A stretch of DNA of 64,000 bases from NCBI GenBank assembly GCA_025094145.1, contig JALLLS010000016.1, forward strand, positions 310,001 through 374,000. The letters run 5' to 3'. The position numbers and the translations under genes were made by a program. This DNA comes from Spinellus fusiger. Taxonomy: Eukaryota; Mucoromycota; Mucoromycetes; Mucorales; Phycomycetaceae. The notes beneath the pieces are model-generated. The model searched no databases and had not been told where the DNA came from. It saw only the letters and a list, made by a program, of their open reading frames with translations. Below, one piece after another: positions 45,088-56,232 of the stretch; the stretch's first letter is position 1, and every line of letters begins with the position of its first letter.

Positions 45088-46179
45088 GTGTTAAGACAAT
45101 ACACTATATCAGATAGATTTTCAGAAACTCACACTCGTGGAGAATATAAAAAAGCAAAAGATAGAAGATTGTGGGGCATTTATTACCTGTTGAAGGCTGG
45201 ATTAAAATTGACTGTCATTGAAAACGTAGTTGAGATGAATAAGCCCACAGTTCAAAATATTATCAGAAGTATCAAAGATTGTGGGTCACCATTACGTTTG
45301 AAGAGTCATGGAAAACATATAAAAAAAAAGCAAGTGAAAGGGACTTCAGACACCTGGAAAAGGTCATTAGAAAGGGTCCATTTGCCTCATATAATCAACT
45401 GAAATTGGGAATGTTGATTATTCAGGTGGATGTATGTAGAAACACTATGATCAGCTACTGTAATCAGTTAGGGTTTGGACCTTTTTCTGTAAATCACAAG
45501 CCAGCCTTCACTAAAAAACACAAAGAGAAACGGCTTCGTTGGGCTAAGGAACATGTCAATTGGACAAACGACCAGTGAAGAGGTGTCATCTGGTCTGATG
45601 AGTCCAGGTACTCTGTGAAATGAAATAATGGAGGTGCCCATGTCATCAGAAAAGTTAGAGAACGTTATGATCCTAATCATATTGCTCCAACAACAAAGTT
45701 TGGTGAAGGAGGGGTCATGCTTTGGAGCTGTTTTTGGGCGGACAAGTTTGGCCCACGAGTCTTTATTGATGGCACTGTAAACCAAGACGAATATATCAAA
45801 ATTTTGGCTGGTGAGTTCCATCCTTGGTTCATGGAATTACATCAGAAAAAGAACAGAGAGTTTCTGTTACAATAAGAGGGTGCTGGCTGTCATACTGGGA
45901 GCTGTACCTGATAGTGGAAAGAGATGCATCAAATTAGAGTACTTTGAGTACTGACCCACACAAAGCCCTGACTTGAACCCAATTAAACATGTCTGGTGGG
46001 CCCTAAAATGACAAGTTAAAGAAAAAGAGCATATATTACCAATGTAGAAAGTTTGAAGGCTCTAATTGCAGAGGAGTGAGTGATAGTTGGTATTGAACTT
46101 GCACAACAACAAATTCAAAGTATAACAGATAGATACCATGCAGCCATTGATGCCAAAGGAGGCCATACAAAATATTAAC
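45088..46179 (+). pseudogene. near full-length Tc1-like transposase pseudogene
   Basis: Reading across frames on the plus strand: HTH region (RRLWGIYYLLKAGLKLTVIE, VEMNKPTVQNIIRSIK), then LGFGPFSVNHKPAFTKKH, RLRWAKEHVNWT, VIWSDESRYSVK (first Asp motif), FGEGGVMLWSCFWADKFGPR, FIDGTVNQDEYIKILAGEF, GAGCHTG (second motif, normally QDGAPCHT, Asp lost), a decayed SPDLNPIExVW block, and DRYHAAIDAKGGHTKY at the end. At least six stop codons and a frameshift near 45310 kill it. Terminal repeats were not identified with confidence. Confidence 0.85.
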
Positions 46180-46440
46180 TATATCATTATTTTTCTATTT
46201 TCGATAAAGATATTGAGCTTTGGTGTGCTTAAGTTTGAAGCTTCTAGATCAAATGTAGTGTTTTATTTAATACTGAACATGTCATATATCTTGGCCTGAT
46301 ATTTATTTTCAAAAGTATTAAATTCAATTGGGTGTGACAATATAAGGACTTAATGATAATTCCAAAAAAAAAAGTCATCATCTTAATGTTTAAGACTTAA
46401 AGTATTAAAATAAAATAAAAATGTCAAATATATTAGACTT

Positions 46441-46474
46441 GTACACACCAGGAGATCTTTAGGATATTAGAAGA
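46441..46474. repeat. third copy of the Fanzor-linked outer edge (GTACACACCAGGAGAT)
   Basis: Identical over 16 bp to 11121-11136 and similar for about 18 bp more (TTTAGGATATTAGAAG against TTTTGGGATATAAAAG). It lies about 240 bp downstream of the RuvC-III motif of the Fanzor-like pseudogene, as at the 11-kb locus (262 bp from the stop codon). Confidence 0.6.
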
Positions 46475-46649
46475 AATTGTCGAAATACAATTGTTTAAAA
46501 ATGACACATTGATTTGAAAAGGAGCAAAAATAAATTAAGATGTATTCATGTTAGTTCTTAAATAAAGATTATTATGTAGATTTACCTGTAAATATCTGAA
46601 TCCCGGAGGAAACCACTTTCAATGTGGTGATATATAATATGAATACGAA

Positions 46650-48260
46650 TAAGAATATCTATTCTTATGTGACTGTATAGATACCCTTTGATGCATTCAC
46701 ATCTCTGTTCTAAACAATTCCGCAACTTTGGCAAGCGCGGATATTGTTGAAATTCACTAATACCTCGGCGAGGTTATTTTTGTTATAAGTGTGGCAGATC
46801 TTGAGAAAAAAATAAAACAGAGTAACTGTTAGAAGAGCTTTTCATATTGGGTGAGAAGTCAACCATGATCACTCTCGATTTTCGGAACTCATCAACATCA
46901 ACTACAAGAAGATCACCCTTTTGTCTCTTTTTTCAATGATTGATATAATATTCTCGTCAAACCAACACGATGGCCTTTAAACTTGTTATCATCTTTTCCT
47001 TTTATTCCTGTGCCATAAGCAATTGCAGGCATCTTGGTAGGATCATACTCCAATCTTTTTTAGGTGCCAATACCCCTTCTCACCAATAAAACAGTAAAAA
47101 CAATTAGCTCGAGATGTATTAATGTACTCTCTATGTATGTCATATTACTCTTGCACTGGCACTTTCCTCTTGCCTTTCTTCTTTGTTATTTTAATCTCTC
47201 GTATTGCGGCTTCTCTTCTTTTTTAATCTCTCTATTTTACTTTGTTTTTCTTCTTCTATACTTATTGTATTTTCTGCCTCTATTGACTAATATATTGACC
47301 ATCTTTTCACGTGCTCTCTGTACACCTTGATATAGATGGAGACGTGTCTCAGCAGTGTTGTTGTTGTTGTTGTTGTTGTTGTTGAAGGCTAGTGTCTGCT
47401 GCAAATATAAAATATATATATAAGATACATAAACCAAGTATGAGGTTATAGAGGCTGTTTTGCTTGTAGGGATATTTAAAAAGACGTCTGTCAAACCCTC
47501 TTGATTCATTTTTTGTGTTGTTTGTTTTGCAATTCGAACTGACCCAGTCATAGTGTAATATTTTTTGGTTGAGCATCTTTTGATGTGTTTGCTCTGTTTC
47601 CCCGAATGCAGCATCAAATATATGTTTTCGACCAAGGTCAACATCACACAAAGAAAATTAGTCAAGCTCTTATTGCTCAACTGTCTTTCCGACAGGCTCA
47701 ACATCAATTACTTGATTGCAGTTGTAGCTGTAGTCGTCTGCTCCTTGATTTACTTTCTTGTATAGAACCACATCTGCTGTAAACCAGTCACTTCTTAGGA
47801 GATTTGAAAAGGCAAGTTTTCTTGTTCTGGTTGGATCTTGTAAGTTCTCCAGACTATAGCCAATATACATTTTTTATGTAAGTGGAGATTCCAATGTATA
47901 CATGTGTATGTAAGTGGAGATTCCAATGTATACATGTGTATGTTTTTTGCTTACCTGTCTATCTTGAGTCTTTTCAAGTCAAATACTGTATTTAATAAAT
48001 CCAAGTTCTCTAGGTAAATGCTTTTTGATTTTAGGCTAGATAGCGATGGAAGGTTTTTTGGATCTATTGTTATGAATCTCCACTTCAAGGAAGGTATTGG
48101 AAACAACGAGAACAGGCGAGGTTTTTTCTCATGTCAAACTTTCTGTTAAACTTACAATTGAGTCTCTTGAGGCTGTGGTTGAACTTGTTGGCAAGCATGG
48201 TGTAATTGCTCACATCTTAAAATCTCTCTGAGCACTCAAATTTAAGTACTGAGCTTAGCA
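46650..48260 (-). pseudogene. Fanzor/TnpB-like RNA-guided nuclease, broken copy
   Basis: Minus-strand pieces in order: LKWRFITIDPKNLPSLSS and LLNTVFDLKRLKIDR (about 48100-47960, followed by a GTAAGC donor); RSDWFTADVVLYKKV (about 47800); CDVDLGRKHIFDAAFG (47646-47602, RuvC-I Asp); KKYYTMTGS, NIPTSKTASI, LYQGVQRAREKMVNILVNRG (to 47240); PAIAYGTGIKGKDDNKFKGH (about 47030-46960); VVDVDEFRKSRV (46902-46870, RuvC-II Glu); RACQSCG (46733-46719, zinc ribbon) and NRDVNASKGI (46709-46680, RuvC-III Asp). This order, with the split RuvC and the C-terminal zinc ribbon, is that of TnpB/IS605-OrfB and eukaryotic Fanzor proteins. At least one frameshift near 47570, several stops (for example before NRDVNA and two just before CDVDLGR) and a (GTT)9 poly-Asn tract show it is dead. 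Fanzor assignment is inference from motifs only. Confidence 0.72.
47878..47941. repeat. 32-bp tandem duplication
   Basis: Two perfect copies of a 32-bp unit (GTAAGTGGAGATTCCAATGT...) inside the likely intron between the N-terminal pieces of the Fanzor-like pseudogene. Confidence 0.9.
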
Positions 48261-51200
48261 GACAAACTAACTTCAGTAACTGGTTTAGGAATGTTGTTTA
48301 TAGACAGTTCTGCAAATAATTTGTCTATAACAGTCCTTTGATCATTTGAAGCAGATACTCCGGTGCTATTATTGAGAATGTTAAGGAGTTTGACCCACAT
48401 ATTCCAAGAGACATTGCTATTGTATGAATTATATTAATCTAGTATAGTGTTGTAAGACTATTTCCAAGAATGGATGTTTATCATTTGTGTCTCAGAACAA
48501 CCAAAAGAAGAAGGTTACTCTACATGTGTCAGGAATGTGCAAGTAATACGATGCATTATATCATCGACATTCTTGCATTATACCATCAAACGTATACCTC
48601 ACATTATAGCTTTTACCAGTAGGAAAAAATATAAAAAGTATACAATTGAATGAATAAAGCACAGTGTTTAGCCACACGTTAGCTGACCAGATTCCTTTGA
48701 TACTAAGATCAGACGACAGCCACTAAAAACTGTAGTTCACCACATCCATTTAACTCTAATATTTCCTATTTTAATAATAGCAATGATTGGCTGCTGTGAC
48801 GAGTTTCTTTTCTTTTTCTGTTATTTAAGACATGCTGATTGGCTGATTGTTATTAATTGTGCAGAAATTTGAAGAAAAATAAAAAGAAAACACTAAACTG
48901 GGAATAAATAAGCATTGTCGACTTCAATTGTTAAGTTTATAAGTGAGCTTCCAGTTTTTCGCATTGGTATTATTTTCTAAATTATATCTAGACCTTTATC
49001 TTACCATTAAAATCAATAACATTTATTTTGCCAACTCATATCTTTGATATAAATGTATCTCATTTCAAAAATTCGATTATCAAACATATGTCCTTTATGG
49101 AGTTTTTTTTTCATGAGTAGTAGTTAGAGTTCATTAAATATTAAGATTCTTGTTAATACATAAATAACCCATGTAAAAATTATTCACAAGTATAATGAGC
49201 GCAGAGTAATACTTAACAATTTAAACGAGATAATGATAAGTAGAAATAATGAATTTCTAACAAAGTCAAAGAACCACACAGACCAGCTCAGGAATTTATA
49301 GATTATCAAGACTAGTGAGAATTAAATTAGCATTACTAATCCAAAAAAATAGCTGAATACATATTAGAGCATTTAAAAAAGTATTCATTTATTTATAAAA
49401 TAAAAGATAAAATAAAATAAAAGACTTATTCGATTGCTACACAGGTAAGAAAAATAAATACACATACTATATTCTAGTATCAAAAACATGTAGTATATTA
49501 CAATCAACCTCATTATAAAGTAGAACTAGTCTTTATGGCAGAAATCTCGCTAAAAAATAGAGAAACGTGTGAAAATAGAGAAATCCAGGTTTTAAATTAA
49601 TCCAAGGTTGTAACATAAAATAACGCCTATACCGAGGCATTCTAAAGATTTGTCATTGTTACTCCTTTTTTATTTTTTGTTTGTTAATTGGTTTTTTAGA
49701 GATAGAAACATATTTAAACAAGATAATATTAAGGTTTAACTCGAAGGAAAGGTAATATAGAAAAGCACGAGATTATAAAGACAGACTTATTAATTAAATA
49801 AAACGAATATTGTATTTCGATACTTCCAGACCATGTTGAAGATAAGGCTACTAGTGATTCAAGAAACATGTTTTTCCATTCTAATAACACACCAGCATTT
49901 AATTACTAAATTCCACTGCTGTTGGTCACAATCTGTTTATGCCTTTCCTAAAAAAATGACCTCATAACATCCTAGTACCATCACTAAGTTTTCAACAAGC
50001 TTTACTTTTTTGGCTTTAAGCCTCAACTATTCCCTCTAATAAATTTATTGGTATTGTGGATATGTTATACTATTGAATGACACGTCCAAAAATATGTCTC
50101 TGCTCATAAAAATTTGATATTTCTTTTTTTAATAAGGATAAGATCAGGCTTTCAAATAACCTAATAAAAAATAGCTATCTCTTTCAAACACTCTATGAAG
50201 TTTTGATTTTAGAACTGCAGCGGCCATTATCTAATGTGATCTCTCTTTGTTACCTGGAATAGACAATATTGTACCTTGAATTTTATTATCTTTTAATTTA
50301 GGATATTCTTCCGGGCAAGAGTGAGGTCTTTTCCTCGATAAAGAAATACTTACAGGTATATATTTCTTTATTGACTTTAAAATAATAGGTTTGGCTTTTA
50401 TTAAACCTGCTGTCAAATCAAAATTGATTTATATGCAATGATTAAAATAATCATTTTGATCATGATCATTTCTTCACCACTTTTTTTTTACTATATTTTA
50501 ATACGTTTAAGGAAAAGTATTTTAGGTGAAACAAAGATAAGCTTTTTTGTTTTGTTTTATTAATTGATAAATTCAACACTTTTTGACAGACGGCATTTAC
50601 AAACAAGACATGAAAAATAGACAAAGCAAAACTAAGATACTTAGACAAAAATAATAAGAATGATAAACAAAACAAAACAAAACATCTTTCTTTTTCTTTC
50701 GTATTTTTTTCCCACCTCAATTTAATAAACATTCCCTATACTTTATTACTTTTAATAGTATACTATTAAACAATCTTCCACATATATATGAATAGACAGA
50801 TTAGTGTGAACCAGTAATATAAGCGTAGTGTGATGCAATAAACCTGTCTTTTAATCTTCTTCAAATGAATGGTTCTCACTATCGCAATACTTTAGTATAA
50901 TTCTAAAGCCATCCAATTTTACCCAGATTAAAGGTACAGTGATGTTCAGTGAACATCAAAATGTTAAATGAAAAATCAAAATATCAAATCAAAAGGCACT
51001 ATAATTTCCCAGATTGATATAGTTAATTGTAACCAGTTTAAATTGCTTTCTCTAACTCATATAATATCCGAGAGATCTATGATGGTTTCAATTGATTTAT
51101 ATATGTATGTATGTATATATTATCATGACTATAGTGATAGAAAAAAACAAGCAAAAAATAAGAACATGTATGAATAAAAAAATAAAATAAAGAATATCAT

Positions 51201-54200
51201 AAATACGAAGCTATGTTTTTCCCCACTCTAAGGAATCCACTATTTGCCTGACGTTCCTCACACAAACTGAAAGAAGTGTGACTTGATGTAGTACATGTAA
51301 CTGATTAATTTTCCCAAACATAACGGAAGTATGAGGTAAAAATCGGAATGAGTGAATAAAAGTGTTTTCTGTAACAATAGAGATTTGTATATCATGTCTA
51401 TTTGACAGATTGGCTGTAATTGATTTTAATATGATATTTTTCCTTTTTTAAGACGGTTGGAAATCCAAAACTTCCGTTAGTTCGCCATATTTTTTCATTT
51501 ATTAACTGATGAATTTATTTTGATCTATAAACTTTCACATGAACCTATGAGTGTATATCCAACATATTATTCAAATGATTGAAGGTTTGATTAAAATTTG
51601 CCTTTTGAATGATTATCTACATGTATTTGTCTTTTTATCAAAATGTCTTTCTTATCACTTATCGTATTGATACTGTAAAAGTGATGCGTTTTTCTTCCTT
51701 CTTTTTCTTTTTTAAACATAGACTTTAGGATGGTGTATAAAAACGTCTTCCAACTATTTAGACTTGTATAAAAGAATAAAAGAGCTATGCTTTTATTTTA
51801 TTAAGTTGAGCTATGCAATTACCAATTAAGGATTTAGATCAACCTACCCGGACGTTGTTTTCTGTTAGTTTTTTTCGGGATTGTCCTATAATAGAAAAAA
51901 AAACTCACCAATTCCTGGGATAATCCCTCAGTTACACATAAAACAAGATATATATTTTTATTAATTATTTTAAATATTATTACTAGATTAGATAAGCTTA
52001 TGCTGATAATTTGATAGGGCAACATTAATTATTTAATAAACTTGTATTAATGACAACTTTTTTGCTAACATATCAATAATTCAAACTCAATATACAGGAA
52101 CTCGATAAGTCATAGCTTCTATTATTTCCTATTGTGTAGTTTATTTTTTATGTGCTCTGTGCACAATACAAGTTCAATTGATTCCATAAGACTGTTAATT
52201 AATTCAAGAGTACCAATGTAATCTACAATATCATTAAAATTAGTTCATGGTAGCCTAAATTTTCATTCAATCTTGGAAAATATATTTCAAAAGGCAGTTC
52301 AATGGAAAATAAATTGAGAAAAGTGTGCTAAATTTTCTTTTGATACCAGATCTGCAGTGCCTATTTCTGTAGAAAGTTGTATTTTGTATCGACAATGCTT
52401 TGGACTCATGTGTAAATTAGTATACTCAAGTTTATTGACCTATATGCAGATATTTCTGCATCTTAAATTCAATAACTCAGTTTAATTAGATTCCACCCTT
52501 ATGTTGTGCAATGTTTTGTCTAAACTTAGTCTTTTTTCTGTTGATCTTTCTGCAATAGCAGTAAGCGCAAATGCAAGAACATACAAGCATGAGTGTAGAA
52601 GGCCATCTACATCGCCTTATAAAGCAAATTCAATGAGAACATAATAAAAACCATTAAATTATAGAAGAAAGTTAACCGCTAAATTATGGTTTCTAATGGT
52701 CTTTGAATTATCTTTATGAGAGATCAATAGGCTAATATCTCTATTCACTCTGGTTAAGTATCAGATTTAATTCATTATAAGCAGCGCATCTTGAAGTTTC
52801 ATATGAAGGATAAAGCTGGCCTGATAGGTGGATAAATTATTAGTATTTAACTCATCTCGTTGCCATGCCAAGAGTAAGAGACATGTTTTTTTTATAATCA
52901 TCAAGTTAAGATGATCATAAATATTCTTAAATTAAGAATCAATAATTTATACAATTTCTATTGGCATACTAAAAATATTGCCTTTATTATTATTGTTCTT
53001 TTGGTCTTTTCGATAATAAGGTAAAGATCCTGCTCCCTTTTTCCTTAATAAAATAAGAAAACAGAATCCGCCTGCTATTTGGCCAAAAACTATAACCATG
53101 CACAATAACTAAAGAGTAGATAGGAAATTACTTTAGAAAATGCCTCAGTGCATACACAAAGAGCATTATAATAAGTCGATAACTTAAGGTTCACAGCCAT
53201 AAAAGAACAAAGTAAGGAGTTATGTCATAGTATGATGATGATAATAATAATAATAATAAAAACTAGTAAAGAAAACTGATTGTCAGTTTACTTTTTTTTT
53301 TATATTTATAAAAATATATATTTTCATTTATGATTTGATGTATTATAGTAAAAACGCATAGCCACCTACAATAGTAGGAAAACATATAAGCCTGGTAAAT
53401 TTAACGCTAATACTTATTGACATTACCTAACAAACACACAAATGAAACGTGTATAGTGTATTATTTAAAATATTCTATTAGTTACAAATATAGCAATAAT
53501 AGAGCTTGTATTTGACAGGATCACCACCATTTCAGATTCCTATTATAACTATGCACTGTTTTTGATAGTTTTATAAGAAAAAGAGAATATTTGATACTTG
53601 TTAAATACCCAAACCCAATGTATTAGTGTTATAAAGCAAAAAATCAAGCAAGAGAATACATTAATGAATAAAATAGAGATATGGTTGATGGTTGCTTTAC
53701 CACTGATGAACTCATTTTGCGTTTTATGATGATAAATCATGTGCTCCTGAAAATAGGGCTATAGCTTTCTCAACAGTAAAATAGAATGTTTTTTCATCCA
53801 TCAGTGATATATTAATCCCATTTTAATTTCTCATTAAAAAATAATTAATTGGATATATAAAAAAAAAGACATACTTGTAGCTTGTATTGAGAGACTTCAA
53901 AATTCCTTAATGAATGTACAATAAGAGATATTTTATCTTCAGTATTAATTATCCAGAAAAATACCTTTTTTTTACTAGATAGATTCTTTAGGATATAGAA
54001 AAATAATAACATCTATAATCCAAAGTATATCTTTATTAATAAAGAATATGCATGTAGTGAGTACCACGTGCCATACGCCACCGCTGCCTAAAGACAACAG
54101 CAGGTCAGGCAAAATTCATAAGGCAGAAGCAAAAATAAAATAAAATAATGAGCTGATAGGGTTTATCGCTCACAGTATTACTTTATTCACTATCACAGTG

Positions 54201-55104
54201 CCTTATCTGCTGTTAAATTGATCTAATCCTATTATTAATCCTTTGTAGATATTGCTCTAGAAGAAGTTCGCCATTGCTTGATAAGAATATTAAAGAGACA
54301 TTTACTGTTCAATCAAAATGAATGGTTTTAGAGTAATAGAACATGATATCACTAGTTATATTAAAGCACACAAAAAACAATGTTATAATAAGCACATTTT
54401 ACAAGACTGATTATATTTGAAAAACATAAAGACCTTGTCCGACTGTTCTTACTTTTCTGGTCCAATCATCTTTATTTTCTTGTCACTGAATTGACCTTTT
54501 TCATTGGAGTGGCTCTTCACTAATGTTACTATTATTATCTTTACCTTTCTTGCTATTCATTGATTTCTATTGATTGGTGAAGAAAGAGAGATTTAGTTGC
54601 ATTTTTAATAAAACAAAGTGATTTGTAAGATATCTGAGTTGCATAAGACACACACTCATTATTAAGGTTTTACTTTCTTAATATTATGATAAATCACAAA
54701 TTTCTGCTAATAGGATCTATTGACACTAGTGAAGAATGAAGATAATAAAGTATAGAATACAAAGAATACACAGAGAATACAAAACTACCACCCTACATAG
54801 AAAGTAATAAAGAATTAATGAGAGATGGCGGATGCAATTAACAGCATTAAATACCTCAATATAGAAAAGGTGCGACGATAAAACACGTATCCCATCTTAC
54901 ACTTACCAAAAACAACTGTCCTTCCATAAGCTAAAAAAGGACACACGCACCTACCTAAACAGTTCTGCTCCAGATGTTGTCTCCTCACCAAATCATAATT
55001 CCTAATTTCAATCCAAGATCACACCAGGATCTGTAAATTTAAACAATATCGGGACAGATCCTATAGTAATGAGTGATTACTATGTATGGAGATGAATTGA
55101 CATG
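48261..55104. other. 6.8-kb gene-free AT-rich tract
   Basis: Very AT-rich, with no coding region above background, no recognisable transposase, and no RNA gene found by eye. Simple repeats are short ((GAT)/(AAT)n near 53235-53262). Right edge carries the promoter of the secreted protein gene. Confidence 0.5.
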
Positions 55105-55113
55105 TATATAAAG
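55105..55113 (+). promoter_or_regulatory. TATA box (TATATAAAG)
   Basis: TATATAAAG followed by a CT-rich leader (55150-55290) ahead of the ATG at 55294, the architecture of strongly expressed fungal genes. Confidence 0.6.
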
Positions 55114-55293
55114 ACAGGATTTCACCTATCTCTTTTTACATTATTCTTACGAGTGTTCAACGCATCCCTCTTACTTTTCTCTTCTCCTCAACTTCCCCCA
55201 CACCCTTCCTTATACTTTGTAATATCTACTTTCCGAGCCGGACTCTATCTCTCTTTCTTCACTCTCATCCTTGTCTTTTAATCCTTATCAACA

Positions 55294-55968
55294 ATGAAGT
55301 CCGCCTATTTATTGACCCTTTTGTCCGTTGCCATCCTCTCTACCACGGCAGCACCCATTAGACAGAAGACCCTTAGCACCTGTTACAGCCACGCTAAAAT
55401 GACCGAGTACTGGATCCCCAAAGAGGGTGACCAGGACATGCTGAACAACGGAAAGATTGTCACCTTGACTGGAGCCAAAGTCGATAAGATCCAGACCAAG
55501 AAGGGTGTTCTTATTGCCGATGTAGCTGACACTACCTACCAGAAGTTCCAAATGGAGGGCACTGGCTTGCTCCAAACTGGACAGTTGGTCAACCTTGATG
55601 ATGGCAAGACCAGCTTCGAGCTCGTTGACAGAAAAGCAGCACCCTTTGGCTATGGTGGATTCAACGAGAACAGCTTGGTCCCCTGGGTCAGTGTTGCCGC
55701 CAACGATATCAGTGCTGGTACCACTCTTTACGTGAAGGAACTCGATGGTGTTAAGCTGCCCAACGGTATGACCCACAACGGTTGTGTACGTGTAGATGAC
55801 CAGGGATGGAGTTTCGGTAACTGCCAGATCGACTTCTTTGTGTTGCAGTACACTGCCTACACCTCCTTGAGCCATGTCTTGCCCGGCAGAGTTACCATCC
55901 AGGAGCAGAGCTGCCAGGTGTTGAACTATGTTGATAGCTCTATTATGCAGTGGGCCGTTCTTAACTAG
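55294..55968 (+). CDS. secreted protein with 3D/RlpA-like beta-barrel features, strongly expressed type
   Basis: Single exon, 224 aa. Signal peptide MKSAYLLTLLSVAILSTTAA with a cut before APIRQ. Codon use is strongly biased to AAG, ACC, GCC, AAC and CTC/TTG, unlike the surrounding AT-rich DNA, which with the TATA box and CT-rich leader suggests high expression. Seen: after a beta-rich first part (KIVTLTGAKVDKIQTKKGVL) the C-terminal half reads VPWVSVAANDISAGTTLYVK, ELDGVKLPNGMTHNGCVRVD and DQGWSFGNCQIDFFV. The pattern AxN..I..GTxLYV...G......GxCxRxDDxGWxF..xxIDxFV is that of 3D/RlpA-type double-psi barrels (metal or glycan-binding Asp residues). The function is not established; a cell-wall or extracellular carbohydrate-binding or lytic role is possible. 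Cys residues (about six in the mature part) suggest disulfides. Confidence 0.75.
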   Translation: MKSAYLLTLLSVAILSTTAAPIRQKTLSTCYSHAKMTEYWIPKEGDQDMLNNGKIVTLTGAKVDKIQTKKGVLIADVADTTYQKFQMEGTGLLQTGQLVNLDDGKTSFELVDRKAAPFGYGGFNENSLVPWVSVAANDISAGTTLYVKELDGVKLPNGMTHNGCVRVDDQGWSFGNCQIDFFVLQYTAYTSLSHVLPGRVTIQEQSCQVLNYVDSSIMQWAVLN

Positions 55969-56232
55969 TCATTTGTTTCTTTTGCTATTATCAATAAAGA
56001 AAGAACATCAGGGATGTCTGATATATATAAATATATATTTATAATAATAATAAAAAAGCATTTTGAGTAGGAGAAGAAGAAAAGGATCAATTGTATACAG
56101 TTTTTTTTTAAAAAAAAAAGAAAGAAAGAAAGAAAGAAAGAAAAAGGACAAGCAAAAAAAATACATAAACTATAACAAATATATACACAAGTACAGCAAA
56201 AAGCAAAAATAATAATACTAGCAACTAGTAGA
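55969..56232. other. convergent intergenic spacer
   Basis: 264 bp between the secreted protein stop and the SET9 stop: a poly-A signal-like AATAAAG at 55992, TATA repeats, a poly-T/poly-A stretch, and an (AAAG)n run at 56116-56143. Confidence 0.6.

Noticed and set aside
55018..55034. CACACCAGGATCT, similar to the Fanzor-linked edge CACACCAGGAGAT
   Set aside because: Similarity limited to about 11 bp with no further alignment; probably chance.
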